From Ignavibacteria bacterium (lineage in GTDB: Bacteria > Bacteroidota > Ignavibacteria > Tepidaquicellales > Tepidaquicellaceae), in assembly GCA_036262055.1 (NCBI GenBank), contig DATAJP010000002.1, positions 578,177 through 642,176 of the forward strand: DNA of 64,000 nucleotides, written 5' to 3'. Position numbers and translations under genes: made by a program. Of the stretch, positions 1-8,740 are shown piece by piece. Position 1 is the stretch's first letter; each line of letters opens with the position of its first letter. The notes below the pieces were generated by a model that was given only the letters and a program-made list of their open reading frames with translations, was not told where the DNA came from and did not search any database.

Positions 1-1
1 T

Positions 2-259
2 ATTGACATCGAACTGCTTGAGGGAACATCTGAGGATTCCCCGATATATAAATTTATAGAGAAGAAGGGCGAAGGAATTCACCATAGTTCGTTTGAGGTG
101 GAGGACATCGTAAAATCCCTATCCGAAGCAAAAAAAAGCGGAATAGAGCTTATAAATGAGGTTCCTACGACGGGAGCCGATGATATGCTGATTGCTTTTT
201 TTCATCCGAAATCCACCAATAATGTGTTGATAGAGTTGACCCAGCACAAAAAAAAGTAA
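2..259 (+). CDS. mce: Methylmalonyl-CoA epimerase, C-terminal part
   Basis: This is the last 85 codons of a gene that begins before the window and is open from base 2 to the TAA at 257-259. The motif GEGIHHSSFEV and the ending NVLIELTQ match the C-terminal metal-binding half of methylmalonyl-CoA epimerase, a VOC-fold enzyme that interconverts the R and S forms of methylmalonyl-CoA between propionyl-CoA and succinyl-CoA. The histidine in IHH and the glutamate in LIEL are the expected metal ligands of the family. Other VOC enzymes are possible, but the GEGIHH signature is quite specific. Confidence 0.82.
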   Translation: MDIELLEGTSEDSPIYKFIEKKGEGIHHSSFEVEDIVKSLSEAKKSGIELINEVPTTGADDMLIAFFHPKSTNNVLIELTQHKKK

Positions 260-311
260 GTCAGAGAAAAAAAAGATATTGTGTTGTTATGAGGTTGGAA
301 AAAAAGAAAAA

Positions 312-343
312 CAACCCCCTTTGTCCCCTTTATTAAGGGGGAA
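312..343 (+). repeat. Hairpin repeat family F, copy 1
   Basis: C-rich arm AACCCCCT, spacer and G-rich arm TTAAGGGGGAAT. Related copies lie near 15671, 20681, 24671, 27257, 29752 and, degenerate, 49786. It sits between mce and uvrC. Confidence 0.75.
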
Positions 344-374
344 TATGTTTTTAAAAAATGTTGTTCTCATAGTT

Positions 375-405
375 CGCAGGAGTCCCTGCGGAGACTCCTG
401 CGGAC
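375..405 (+). repeat. Hairpin repeat family B, copy 1
   Basis: GCAGGAGTCCCTGCGGAGAC followed by TCCTGCGGA. The arms GCAGGAGT and ACTCCTGC pair. Two further copies lie at 20618 and 33428 with only a few substitutions. Confidence 0.8.
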
Positions 406-435
406 GGAAAATAAAATATAAGGGTGGAAATTCGT

Positions 436-480
436 AACACACCCCGTCGCTTCGCGACACCCCTCTCGAGAGGGGAATTT
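436..480 (+). repeat. Hairpin repeat family A, copy 1
   Basis: Pattern: AACACACCCC, a variable stem-loop (here GTCGC-TTC-GCGAC), then the palindrome CCCCTCTCGAGAGGGG and AATTT. It ends about 30 bases before uvrC. Confidence 0.9.
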
Positions 481-512
481 TTGGATTTAAAATTTTTTGA
501 AGTATTAAAAAA

Positions 513-2453
513 ATGTCAGAAGTTTTAAAAAATAAAATTGATGCACTGCCCGCGTCGCCGGGTATTTACCAGTTTAAAGACTCGACTGGTAAGGTGTTGT
601 ATATCGGCAAAGCAAAAATTTTGCGAAACCGTGTGCGTCAGTATTTCCAGTCGCGACCGCATGAGACACGTTTGGACGTGATGATTAATAAGATTGCTGA
701 CCTGGAAATTATCAGGACTGACAATGAAGTCGAGGCGTTAATATTAGAGTTAAATTTAATTAATAAATTTAAGCCGAGATATAACGTCAACTTAAAAGAT
801 GATAAATCATATCCGTATATTGTGATAACGAATGAAGCGTTCCCGAGAGTTTTTCCGACGAGACAAAAGCGTTCGGACGGGTCGAGGTATTTTGGTCCTT
901 ATACCGATGTGAAGACAATGCGAAGCGCGTTGAAGTCAATAAGAGATGTTTTTCAGATTAGATCGTGCAGTTTTAATCTGACAGAAGAAACGATTACTGC
1001 AAATAAATATAAAGTGTGCTTGGATTATCATATTCATAAGTGCGAGGCGCCGTGTGTTGGTTATGTGAGCAGAGAAGATTATAACAAGATGATTAATCAG
1101 GTTGCGAAATTATTAAATGGCAAGACGACGAGCTTGATTAAAGAGCTGAACTCGGAAATGGAATCGTATGCAAACAATATGCAGTTTGAGAAAGCGGCGA
1201 AGCTGAGAGATACGATTAATGCGCTCGAGGTTTATTCATCACGGCAGAAGATGGTCGATGAAGATGTAATTGATCGAGACATATTTGCTGTTGCTCGTGA
1301 GGAGAAGGAAGCGGTCGGGATGATTCTGAAAATCCGCGAAGGAAAAGTGATTGGGAAGTCTCATTATGCACTGGACAACGTCGAAGGAAAAACCGATGAT
1401 GAAGTGATTGAAAATCTTGTAACGAGCTATTATGAGAAATCAGATTTTGTCCCTGAGGAAATTTATCTCGAAAAAGAGATTGAAGATATTGATGTAATCG
1501 AAAAATGGCTGAAGGAAAGAAAGAATAGTAAAGTTGAAATTGTTGTTCCGAAGATTGGCGAGAAAGCCAAGCTGGTGGCTATGGTGCGGGCGAATGCTAA
1601 ATATGTGCTTGATGAAATAAAGCTTGCGAAGATGAAAAAGGAATTTATTCCGCATTCTATTGAAGCGCTGAAAAGGGATTTGCGTTTGACGAAGCTGCCG
1701 AGAAGAATTGAGTGCTATGACATTTCGCATATTCAGGGAACGGATACGGTTGCTTCGATGGTGGTTTTCATTGACGGCAAGCCGAAGAAATCGGATTACA
1801 GGAAATTTAAAATTCAGACTGCGTTGAACGAAGTCGGCAGACCCGATGATTTTCTTTCGATGCGGGAGGTTATACACAGGAGGTTCAGAAGATTTGTTGA
1901 AGACGGTCATGTGAAAACAGATGCGGAAGAAGAATACCAAATTATGGATGTGCCTGCTGATGAAAAAGAAAAACAGCAGGATGTTTCGTTTGCTTCGATG
2001 CCGGATTTAATTGTTATTGACGGCGGCAAGGGACAGCTGAGCTCGGCGGTGAAAGTTTTGAGCGACATTGGCTTGGAGACGCTGAACGTAATCGGGCTGG
2101 CGAAGAGACTGGAGGAAGTTTATCTGCCGGGACATTCTGATCCGCAGTCGATTCCGCATACATCAAGCGGATTGAAGATGCTGCAAAGAGTGAGAGATGA
2201 AGCGCACAGGTTTGCGGTTACGTATCACAGAACGCTGAGGGATAAAAATTTATTTAAATCAGAGCTTGAGGACATAAAGGGAGTCGGAAAGAAAACGATG
2301 GTGAAGCTTTTAAGTGAATATGGGTCGGTGGAGAATATAAAAGAGGTGATTGAAAATAATTATGAGACAATTGAAAAATTTGCCGGGAAAAAAGTCGCGG
2401 GGAATTTGAAGGAGTATTTTAATCAGGTGGTGAAAGAAGAAGAGGAAGGGTAA
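513..2453 (+). CDS. uvrC: UvrABC system protein C (excinuclease subunit)
   Basis: UvrC makes the two incisions in nucleotide excision repair with UvrA and UvrB. At 646 residues it has normal family length. The N-terminal GIY-YIG nuclease is seen in SPGIYQF and VLYIGKA (residues about 14-35). A UVR motif (MQFEKAAKLRD, about 225) binds UvrB. The RNase H-like 5' nuclease carries CYDISHIQG and DLIVIDGGKGQL, with the expected acidic residues. The C-terminus has helix-hairpin-helix motifs (IKGVGKKT). The start ATG follows an A-rich leader with no clear Shine-Dalgarno, common in this group. Neighbouring genes are unrelated to repair. Confidence 0.97.
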   Translation: MSEVLKNKIDALPASPGIYQFKDSTGKVLYIGKAKILRNRVRQYFQSRPHETRLDVMINKIADLEIIRTDNEVEALILELNLINKFKPRYNVNLKDDKSYPYIVITNEAFPRVFPTRQKRSDGSRYFGPYTDVKTMRSALKSIRDVFQIRSCSFNLTEETITANKYKVCLDYHIHKCEAPCVGYVSREDYNKMINQVAKLLNGKTTSLIKELNSEMESYANNMQFEKAAKLRDTINALEVYSSRQKMVDEDVIDRDIFAVAREEKEAVGMILKIREGKVIGKSHYALDNVEGKTDDEVIENLVTSYYEKSDFVPEEIYLEKEIEDIDVIEKWLKERKNSKVEIVVPKIGEKAKLVAMVRANAKYVLDEIKLAKMKKEFIPHSIEALKRDLRLTKLPRRIECYDISHIQGTDTVASMVVFIDGKPKKSDYRKFKIQTALNEVGRPDDFLSMREVIHRRFRRFVEDGHVKTDAEEEYQIMDVPADEKEKQQDVSFASMPDLIVIDGGKGQLSSAVKVLSDIGLETLNVIGLAKRLEEVYLPGHSDPQSIPHTSSGLKMLQRVRDEAHRFAVTYHRTLRDKNLFKSELEDIKGVGKKTMVKLLSEYGSVENIKEVIENNYETIEKFAGKKVAGNLKEYFNQVVKEEEEG

Positions 2454-2462
2454 GAAATCTTT

Positions 2463-2517
2463 AACACACCCCGTCTCCCGATTACATCGGGATCCACCTC
2501 TCTCGAGAGGGGGATTT
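2463..2517 (+). repeat. Hairpin repeat family A, copy 2
   Basis: AACACACCCC, variable stem TCCCGAT-TAC-ATCGGGA, then CCTCTCTCGAGAGGGGG and ATTT. It lies 9 bases after the uvrC stop. Confidence 0.85.
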
Positions 2518-2552
2518 TATTATATGTATAAAAAAATAAAAACATAAAAAAA

Positions 2553-2885
2553 ATGAAATCGGAATATTCACCTTACATTGCAATTCAGGTGCAGGACTAT
2601 GAGAAGGCGATGAAGTTTTATCAGGAAGTTCTGGGAATGGAAATTACGGAGATTAAGGGCAACGACACTTATATGAAAAAAGGGATTATGAATTTTGTTT
2701 TTGAAAACGGCGGGAAGGCGGGAACGGTGTTTTTTGAATTCAAGGTCGATGATGTTCAGAAGGCGCGCAAGGAGCTCGAGGCAAACGGATGCACGGTGAC
2801 ACAGGAGTACAGCGATAATAATATGATGATTTCAGACCCTTTTGGGATGAATTTTCATATCTGGCAGGACGGAGCGGAATTATAA
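2553..2885 (+). CDS. VOC (glyoxalase/dioxygenase-like) family protein
   Basis: A 110-residue single VOC module. The beta-alpha-beta pattern is visible in YIAIQVQDYEKAMKFYQEV near the N-terminus and in the C-terminal ISDPFGMNFHIWQDG, which resembles the usual 'D-P-x-G-N-x-x-x-l' metal-site strand. Such small proteins work as dimers and include glyoxalases, bleomycin-resistance-like binders and other metal enzymes, so the substrate cannot be read from the sequence. Its TAA shares a base with the ATG of the next gene (TAATG), indicating translational coupling to the nitrilase-family gene. Confidence 0.8.
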   Translation: MKSEYSPYIAIQVQDYEKAMKFYQEVLGMEITEIKGNDTYMKKGIMNFVFENGGKAGTVFFEFKVDDVQKARKELEANGCTVTQEYSDNNMMISDPFGMNFHIWQDGAEL

Positions 2886-3697
2886 TGAATAAAATGAAAG
2901 CAGGGTTTTTGCAGTTTAAGCCGGAGTTCGGGAATGTTGAACATAACATAAAAAGAATTTCGGACCTGATTCCCGAAGAAGATTTTGATTTGCTTGTTTT
3001 GCCTGAGCTTGCAAATTCGGGATATTTGTTTTCAAGCTTTGAAGAATTAAAAAATTTGTCGGAGGTTGCGGGACAGGGAAAGTTTTTTGATGCGATGCTG
3101 AAAATCGCTAAAGAGAAAAATTCTTTTCTTGTTGCGGGGTTTTGTGAGCGTGATGCAGAGAATGAAAAAGATTTTTATAATTCCGCTTATGTGATTTATC
3201 CCGACGGGAAGTTTGAAGTTTACAGGAAGATTCATTTGTTCGATGAAGAAAAAAAATGGTTCAAGCCGGGAGATGTGCCGGGAGTTTTTGAAATTCAGAA
3301 AGAGACTTTCGGGAGAGTAAAAATCGGAGTGATGATTTGTTTCGACTGGATATTCCCCGAGACCGCACGGGCACTGGCTTTACGGGGGGCGCAGATAATT
3401 TGTCATTCATCAAATCTTGTTATGCCGTACTGCCAGAGAGCGATGTTTACGAGAGCGCTTGAGAATCATGTGTTCACGATTACAGCGAACAGAATCGGGA
3501 CAGATGTGAACGGCGGTAAGGATATTTCTTTCACGGGGCAGAGCGTGATTTTAGATCCGAAGGGAAATTATCTTGCGGAGGCAGGAAAGGATACGGAGGA
3601 GTGCAGGATTGTCGAGATAGACGCTTCGCTTGCGCTGGATAAAAACATAAATCCGAATAATCATTTATTTGCAGACAGGAGAGTGAAGATTGATTAA
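2885..3697 (+). CDS. Carbon-nitrogen hydrolase (nitrilase superfamily)
   Basis: A 270-residue nitrilase-superfamily protein with the full catalytic triad: Glu41 (VLPELANSGY), Lys115 (VYRKIHLF) and Cys152 (MICFDWIFPE). These enzymes hydrolyse amides or nitriles through a cysteine thioester. The short length and single domain fit the omega-amidase or N-carbamoyl amidase-like branches; the exact substrate is not determinable. The start overlaps the VOC gene stop, and the stop overlaps the start of the next gene, so 2553-4386 is probably one operon. Confidence 0.88.
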   Translation: MNKMKAGFLQFKPEFGNVEHNIKRISDLIPEEDFDLLVLPELANSGYLFSSFEELKNLSEVAGQGKFFDAMLKIAKEKNSFLVAGFCERDAENEKDFYNSAYVIYPDGKFEVYRKIHLFDEEKKWFKPGDVPGVFEIQKETFGRVKIGVMICFDWIFPETARALALRGAQIICHSSNLVMPYCQRAMFTRALENHVFTITANRIGTDVNGGKDISFTGQSVILDPKGNYLAEAGKDTEECRIVEIDASLALDKNINPNNHLFADRRVKID

Positions 3698-4196
3698 GAC
3701 AATAAAAAACATTGAGGAATTAATAAGTAAAAATATCATAAAAAAATATGCTGTGGGCGGAGCATTCGCAAGTATTTTTTATATAGAACCAATCGCAACG
3801 TTTGATTTAGATATTTTTGTTATTATAAAAACAGAAGATGCAAAAAGTCTTAACCCTCTGAAAGAAATATACGCGTGGGCAAAAGAAAAAAACTTTCCGG
3901 TTGAAAAGGAACATATTCTGATTGAAGGAATCCCGGTTCAATTTTTACCCGTGTATAATGAATTAACAGCGGAAGCAGTTGAGAATGCAGCAATAAAAAA
4001 ATTCGATGGAGAAGATATTTCTGTTATTTCTCCTGAATACCTCATAGCAATAATGATTGATACATTCAGAGGCAAAGACAGAGAAAGAGCTATAAGGTTT
4101 TTGAATGAAGCAACTATAGATAAAGCGACTTTAGATAATATTCTTAATAAGTATAATTTAAAAGATAAATTTGATAAATTAAATTATGCAAATTGA
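3690..4196 (+). CDS. Nucleotidyltransferase-like protein (possible AbiEii/MNT-type toxin)
   Basis: 168 residues. The segment YAVGGAFASIFYIEP...TFDLDIFVI carries a G-G motif followed by D-x-D, as in the polymerase-beta-like minimal nucleotidyltransferase fold used by AbiEii-like toxins and MNT proteins. The start is TTG inside the end of the nitrilase gene, an 8-base overlap, and the stop overlaps the next small gene by 11 bases. Toxin function is inferred only from the fold and the small partner gene. A non-toxin nucleotidyltransferase of unknown substrate is equally compatible. Confidence 0.6.
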   Translation: MIKTIKNIEELISKNIIKKYAVGGAFASIFYIEPIATFDLDIFVIIKTEDAKSLNPLKEIYAWAKEKNFPVEKEHILIEGIPVQFLPVYNELTAEAVENAAIKKFDGEDISVISPEYLIAIMIDTFRGKDRERAIRFLNEATIDKATLDNILNKYNLKDKFDKLNYAN

Positions 4197-4386
4197 TGAA
4201 AAAATCGTGAACTCTAAAGCGATAAATAAAATTTTTAAATCTAAAAAAGAGTTTCACAAGTCGCGGGCTAATGAATCCATAGAAAAGAAGTTTGATGCTT
4301 TTTTAAAGCTTCAGAAAATTACTTTTCAAATTTTGCAATCGACAGGACGTGACTTGCCGCCCGGGAAGCGTGTCTGGAAAATTTAA
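4186..4386 (+). CDS. Small hypothetical protein, partner of the nucleotidyltransferase-like gene
   Basis: 66 residues, basic and helical in character, ending in DLPPGKRVWKI. The part from IEKKFDAFLKLQKITFQIL onward resembles small helical proteins often encoded next to nucleotidyltransferase-like genes, where residues such as 'l-x-x-l-Q-K' precede a proline/tryptophan tail. It overlaps the upstream gene by 11 bases in a different frame, so they are probably co-translated. An antitoxin or specificity role is only a guess; in described pairs the small gene usually comes first. Confidence 0.5.
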   Translation: MQIDEKIVNSKAINKIFKSKKEFHKSRANESIEKKFDAFLKLQKITFQILQSTGRDLPPGKRVWKI

Positions 4387-4514
4387 CTTCCTTGAAGCAG
4401 AATGACGTTTTTGAAGCAGATTAACTTCTTTTATCATACCTTTATTTAACAATCCGAATTTAATACATTTAATAACCTAACTTCTTTAAAAAATAAATAA
4501 CATAAATTTTTAAA

Positions 4515-6257
4515 ATGAAAAAGTTCTTATTTACCATAACATTTTTTTCATTATTCGTCATTAATTACTCACTGTTAAATGCTCAATGGTCATCGAATCC
4601 TGCGCAGAATACAGAAGTTTATTCAGGAAGCGGCGACCAGGTATTAAATAAAGTTGCATTGACTTCAGACGGTGGGTGTTACGTAAGTTGGTTTGATAAC
4701 CGGGGCAGCGGATATACGGTTCGTCTTCAGAAATTTAATGCGTTCGGCGTAAAACAATTTGCCGCAGACGGATTACTTGTGAGCTCAAACCCGCAGTCTT
4801 CATCACTTGTTGATTATGATATGATTGCAGATGACAGCAACAACGCAATTGTAACTTTTACAGACACAAGAAACGGCGCACAGATAACACCTTTCGCATA
4901 TAAAATTTCTCCGACGGGAACATTTCTGTGGGGAGCAAACGGCGTTGACCTTTCCGCGGATAATTCGGTTTATCAGGCGAATCCAAGAGTTGTGCAGACA
5001 TCAGACGGAAATTATGTTTTCATCTGGGTTTTTGCTTCAACACCGAGAAAGGCGCATATGCAAAAACTTTCAAGAGCCGGAGCAAAGATGTGGGCTGCAA
5101 ACAATATTGCAATTTCATTGCAAGGAAGTGAAAACGTTGATTGGCCTAAACATGTTGCATCCGATAATGGAAGCATTATAACAATGTATTCAGGTTATAC
5201 AGGTTCATTTATTAATCCACAAAACTACAGAATATATACACAAAAATTCAGCACAACAGGAACTACGGTTTGGAATCCAACGCCTGACACCGTGTATGCA
5301 TTAGGAAGGGTGAGTGGATTTTATAATCCTCCGATTGCGTCTGATTATAATAACGGAGCAGTTTATACATGGATTGACGATAGAAACGCAACTAACGGCT
5401 CACCATATGTTCAGAGGTTTAACTCTGCAGGTGCAAGACAATTTCCCGTTAATGGAGCCTGGGTAGTGGGCGCAGATGCATTCTTAAGAAACCAGCCGTT
5501 TTCGGTTTATGTGCCTTCTTCGGGAGAAACTTATTGTTTCTGGAGGGATAATAATTTCAATCAATCACAATCAGGAATTTATGGACAAAAATTCAGCGTA
5601 AGCGGAACCCGAAACTGGGGAAATGAAGGAAAAGTTTTTCTTCCAATGACCTCAGTTGTACCAACATATATCTGGATAGGCGCAAAAGACACGAACATTG
5701 TTTGCGTTTATACACAGCAGACAGGAGGAGCAACATATGAAACAAAAGCTTTAAAAACGGGACCGTCGGGAGCGATTCACTGGAACGTGAATGTCGCTAC
5801 GACTCCAAGCTCAAAGACACAATCAAGCACACAGATATTCCGAACAACCACAGGAATGGTTTATACGGGATGGGGTGATGACAGAAACGGTTCAAGTGAT
5901 ATTTATGTGCAAAACATAAGTATCAACGGAGCTCTCGGATATCCAAACGACATAAAACAAAACTCAAATATAGTTCCCGATAAATTTGAACTTAAACAAA
6001 ATTATCCAAATCCGTTTAATCCGAGCACAAAAATAGTGTTTGACGTTCCGTCAAACGTGAATGGTCAAATGTCAAATGTGAGAATCGAAGTTTATGATGC
6101 AAGCGGAAAGATTGTATCGCAACTTGTGAATGGAGCTTATGCACAAGGTCGTTATGAAGTAACTTTCGATGCGAAAGATTTATCATCGGGAGTTTATTTT
6201 TATCAGTTAAGAACAGAGAATTTTGTTAAGACGAAGTCGATGATGCTTGTGAAGTAA
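4515..6257 (+). CDS. Secreted protein with T9SS type A sorting domain (paralogue 1)
   Basis: 580 residues. Residues 1-24 form a signal peptide ending LNAQW. The middle, about 25-480, contains repeated blades such as TSDGGCYVSWFDNRGSG and ISPTGTFLWGANGVD, each followed by a tryptophan-rich strand, suggesting a beta-propeller. The C-terminus from about residue 495 is a type IX sorting domain (LKQNYPNPFNPSTK ... SSGVYFYQLR ... KSMMLVK), which directs export across the outer membrane and cell-surface attachment or release. The next gene is a clear paralogue in the same direction, so this is a tandem duplication. Function of the propeller is unknown. Confidence 0.88.
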   Translation: MKKFLFTITFFSLFVINYSLLNAQWSSNPAQNTEVYSGSGDQVLNKVALTSDGGCYVSWFDNRGSGYTVRLQKFNAFGVKQFAADGLLVSSNPQSSSLVDYDMIADDSNNAIVTFTDTRNGAQITPFAYKISPTGTFLWGANGVDLSADNSVYQANPRVVQTSDGNYVFIWVFASTPRKAHMQKLSRAGAKMWAANNIAISLQGSENVDWPKHVASDNGSIITMYSGYTGSFINPQNYRIYTQKFSTTGTTVWNPTPDTVYALGRVSGFYNPPIASDYNNGAVYTWIDDRNATNGSPYVQRFNSAGARQFPVNGAWVVGADAFLRNQPFSVYVPSSGETYCFWRDNNFNQSQSGIYGQKFSVSGTRNWGNEGKVFLPMTSVVPTYIWIGAKDTNIVCVYTQQTGGATYETKALKTGPSGAIHWNVNVATTPSSKTQSSTQIFRTTTGMVYTGWGDDRNGSSDIYVQNISINGALGYPNDIKQNSNIVPDKFELKQNYPNPFNPSTKIVFDVPSNVNGQMSNVRIEVYDASGKIVSQLVNGAYAQGRYEVTFDAKDLSSGVYFYQLRTENFVKTKSMMLVK

Positions 6258-6260
6258 GTG

Positions 6261-6296
6261 GTTTATAAAGTTGTAAAGTTCATAAAGTTTATAAAG
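6261..6296 (+). repeat. 9-base tandem array after T9SS gene, copy 1
   Basis: Units GTTTATAAA, GTTGTAAA, GTTCATAAA, GTTTATAAA lie between the stop codon and the terminator. Equivalent arrays follow the T9SS genes ending at 8409, 18880 and 20428. Confidence 0.75.
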
Positions 6297-6299
6297 GAA

Positions 6300-6323
6300 A
6301 AGCCCGCTTCCGCGGGCTTTTTT
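6300..6323 (+). terminator. Rho-independent terminator
   Basis: Stem GCCCGC-TTCC-GCGGGC followed by a run of six T, just downstream of the T9SS gene ending at 6257. Confidence 0.9.
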
Positions 6324-6374
6324 GTTTTATGCCGGAAATATACATATTATTCTGTTCATAAAGCAAAATAATTT

Positions 6375-6427
6375 AACACACCCCGTCTTCGACTTCGTCG
6401 AATCCACCCCTCTCGAGAGGGGAATTT
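6375..6427 (+). repeat. Hairpin repeat family A, copy 3
   Basis: AACACACCCC, stem TTCGAC-TTC-GTCGAA, then CCCCTCTCGAGAGGGG and AATTT. Confidence 0.9.
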
Positions 6428-6463
6428 TTTATAAGTACTGAAATCTTCTTAGTGAAAAAGAAT

Positions 6464-6507
6464 GGGATGACCCAGAGGGTGCCCCTTCGCTTTGCTCAGA
6501 ATGACAC
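6464..6507 (+). repeat. Hairpin repeat family C (GGGATGACCC / CAGAATGACA form)
   Basis: GGGATGACCCAGAGGGTGCC followed by CCTTCGCTTTGCTCAGAATG and ACAC. It belongs to a loose family whose copies end in GAATGAC or similar. Confidence 0.75.
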
Positions 6508-6654
6508 AGACATAATTTATAATGATAGAGATAATTTAATCCAAATTAAGACACCGTTAAACTTCATATTGAAAAATATGATGCTTGTCTTCACGAAAAT
6601 TATAATTTATCTTACCTACAATATCACAAAATTCCATAATTAAATTTTAATATC

Positions 6655-8409
6655 ATGAAAAAAATTATACTGATTATTTCATTACTTATTTTTAATTACC
6701 CCTTGATTGCGCAGTGGTCTAACAACCCTGCTGTCAACAACACCATTTGTGATGTAGATAATGCTCAGCTTGACCCTAAAATTTCTCTCGCATCAGACGG
6801 CGGTTGTTACATGGCATGGTTTGACGGCAGAGGTGACGGAGAGCTGAAAGTATATATACAAAGGTTAGATGTTAATGGAGTTAAACAATTCGGTGAAAAC
6901 GGATTGCTTGTAAGCGATAAACCTCAAAACTCATGGATTGGAGACTGGGACTTAAAAACCGATGCTTCGGGAAACGCAATTGTTGTTTTTTCGGATAAAC
7001 GCGCTTCAACCGGCACGGATACTACGGTCAATCCTTATGCATATAAGATAAGCCCTACAGGAACATTTTTATGGGGAGCAGACGGTGTTGCGCTTACGAG
7101 TGAAACATCGAGATATCAAATGTGGCCAAAGGCGGCGGTTTTATCTGACGGAAGCACAGCTTTTGTCTGGTGGTATTTTTATCCGCCGACAAGGACAACA
7201 TGGGTAAAGGTTCAGAGATTAAATTCCGCAGGTGTTCCGCAATATAATCCGCCGGTTAATATTCAATCCCCTGACGGCAAAAGGTACCAGTATCCGAATG
7301 TAGTTCCCTCCGATAACGGAAGCTATATTGTAAGCTGGGTATATGGACCGAAAGACACTGTCGGAAGCTTTATCCCCGATAATGTTTCGTTGATGTGCAA
7401 TAAGTATAATTCAGCAGGTCAGCCATCGTTATGGGCAGAGCTTCCTAAGATTGTTTATACCAATACAGGAAATACTTTGCCGATATATATGGTGCCGCAA
7501 GTTATTCCCGACGGAATGAACGGAATCATAATATCATATTTCCATACAGGAAGCTCAACGTTTTTCTCGTCTATTCAGAGATATTCTTCCGGAGGAACAC
7601 AGATGTTTGCAAACAACGGAACTCTTGTTGCAACAACAACAGCAAGAGGACATATACAGGCAGCGGTAACAGTAAGCACGGTAACAAATGATGTTTATGC
7701 ATTCTGGACAGAACTTGACCCCCCGACAACTCAAAGCCACCAGGCAGTTTACGGACAAAGAATAAATAATTTAGGAGTAAGGCAATGGGGAGACAACGGA
7801 TTAGCTTATACTACCCTTGATACGGTTGGAATTTTCGAAATTGACTGCCATGCAAAAGATACAAATGTTGTTGTTACTTACATGACGGAAATATTAGGTC
7901 CGCAGCTTGACCAATATAGAGCGTTCAGAGTCGGGCAATCAGGTTCTAAGAACTGGGGAAACAACGGTGTCAGCACAGTTAATAGTTTGAAGTCGTATGC
8001 AAATACGGTAATGAACTCATCCGGAATGACGATGTGTGTATGGCAGGATTCGCGAAATACACATGGCGGGGTTTTTGCACAAAATGTAAAATATGACGGA
8101 ACACTGGGTCCGATAGGAATAAAACAGATTTCATCTAATGTTCCTGACAGATTTAATTTAATGCAAAACTATCCGAATCCGTTTAACCCGATGACAAAAA
8201 TAAAATTTGATGTTAGCAAAACATCTTTTGTAACGTTAAATATTTATGATAATCTCGGAAGGTTTATAAAAACGATTGTGAGCCAGAATTTAAGTGCGGG
8301 CAGTTATGAAGCGGATTTCAATGCAACGGGACTTGCAAGCGGAGTTTATTTCTATCAGCTGAGAACGGAGAATTTTATTCAGACGAAAATGATGATGCTT
8401 GTGAAGTAA
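6655..8409 (+). CDS. Secreted protein with T9SS type A sorting domain (paralogue 2)
   Basis: 584 residues, paralogous along its whole length to the gene at 4515. It shares the N-terminal signal peptide (ending IAQW), the ASDGGCYMAWFDGRGDG blade, ISPTGTFLWGADGV, and the sorting domain (MQNYPNPFNPMTK ... SGVYFYQLR ... MMMLVK). The last 25 codons of both genes are also very similar at DNA level. The propeller region has diverged more, with extra tryptophan-rich loops. It is probably exported by the same T9SS machinery. Ligand or enzymatic activity is unknown. Confidence 0.88.
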   Translation: MKKIILIISLLIFNYPLIAQWSNNPAVNNTICDVDNAQLDPKISLASDGGCYMAWFDGRGDGELKVYIQRLDVNGVKQFGENGLLVSDKPQNSWIGDWDLKTDASGNAIVVFSDKRASTGTDTTVNPYAYKISPTGTFLWGADGVALTSETSRYQMWPKAAVLSDGSTAFVWWYFYPPTRTTWVKVQRLNSAGVPQYNPPVNIQSPDGKRYQYPNVVPSDNGSYIVSWVYGPKDTVGSFIPDNVSLMCNKYNSAGQPSLWAELPKIVYTNTGNTLPIYMVPQVIPDGMNGIIISYFHTGSSTFFSSIQRYSSGGTQMFANNGTLVATTTARGHIQAAVTVSTVTNDVYAFWTELDPPTTQSHQAVYGQRINNLGVRQWGDNGLAYTTLDTVGIFEIDCHAKDTNVVVTYMTEILGPQLDQYRAFRVGQSGSKNWGNNGVSTVNSLKSYANTVMNSSGMTMCVWQDSRNTHGGVFAQNVKYDGTLGPIGIKQISSNVPDRFNLMQNYPNPFNPMTKIKFDVSKTSFVTLNIYDNLGRFIKTIVSQNLSAGSYEADFNATGLASGVYFYQLRTENFIQTKMMMLVK

Positions 8410-8415
8410 GAGTGA

Positions 8416-8450
8416 GTTTGTAAAGTTCATAAAGTTGTAATGTTTATAAA
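8416..8450 (+). repeat. 9-base tandem array after T9SS gene, copy 2
   Basis: Units GTTTGTAAA, GTTCATAAA, GTTGTAAT, GTTTATAAA between the stop codon and the terminator. Confidence 0.75.
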
Positions 8451-8453
8451 GAG

Positions 8454-8478
8454 AAGCCCGCGAACGCGGGCTTTTTTT
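8454..8478 (+). terminator. Rho-independent terminator
   Basis: Stem AGCCCGC-GAA-CGCGGGCT (pairing GCCCGC with GCGGGC) followed by seven T. Confidence 0.9.
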
Positions 8479-8670
8479 AAGAAAGTATTATGTATTGTTT
8501 TGTGTAAAGAGAAGAGTTGTTTTTTATCTAAGAGAATGGGATCCCTCACTTCGTTCAGGATGACATTATGATTGAGGCTAGAGCGTCAAAATTATTGTTT
8601 TAAGAGACAGGTTTGTTCGACCCAAGGGATTTCCCTTGTGACCTTTACAGGCAAAAAATGTGGAAATAAA

Positions 8671-8701
8671 AAACCCCGTTTCTTTTTCAGAAACGGGGTT
8701 T
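8671..8701 (-). terminator. Rho-independent terminator of the barrel gene
   Basis: A long stem AAACCCCGTTTCT / AGAAACGGGGTTT with an A-rich loop. On the minus strand it is followed by a T run, so it ends the transcript of the gene at 8741-10135. Confidence 0.88.
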
Positions 8702-8740
8702 AGTTTAAAAACTAAACTACTTATTTAAATTTTACAAATC

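Larger units (their letters stand above)
6258..6654. other. Gene-free interval between two T9SS paralogues
   Basis: 397 bases holding a 9-base tandem array, a terminator, family A copy 3 and a family C copy. I see no convincing coding sequence; the open frame at 6452-6643 is translated repeat. The last 120 bases are AT-rich and probably carry the promoter of the gene at 6655. Confidence 0.7.
8410..8740. other. Convergent gene-free interval
   Basis: 331 bases between two convergent genes. It holds a 9-base array, two terminators facing each other and degenerate family C sequences at about 8537-8567 (ending CAGGATGACA) and 8618-8642. No coding sequence is apparent. Confidence 0.7.

Noticed and set aside
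1440-1940. 166-codon frame antisense to uvrC
   Set aside because: uvrC is certain in this region; the antisense frame is an AT-rich shadow with no domain.
6452-6643. 63-codon open frame (begins MKKNGMTQRVPLRF)
   Set aside because: Most of it is translated family C repeat and AT-rich spacer; no protein-like features.
8618-8642. Apparent GTTCGAC motif as tRNA T-arm
   Set aside because: The surrounding bases do not fold as a tRNA; it belongs to a degenerate repeat (GACCCAAGGGATTTCCCTTG).
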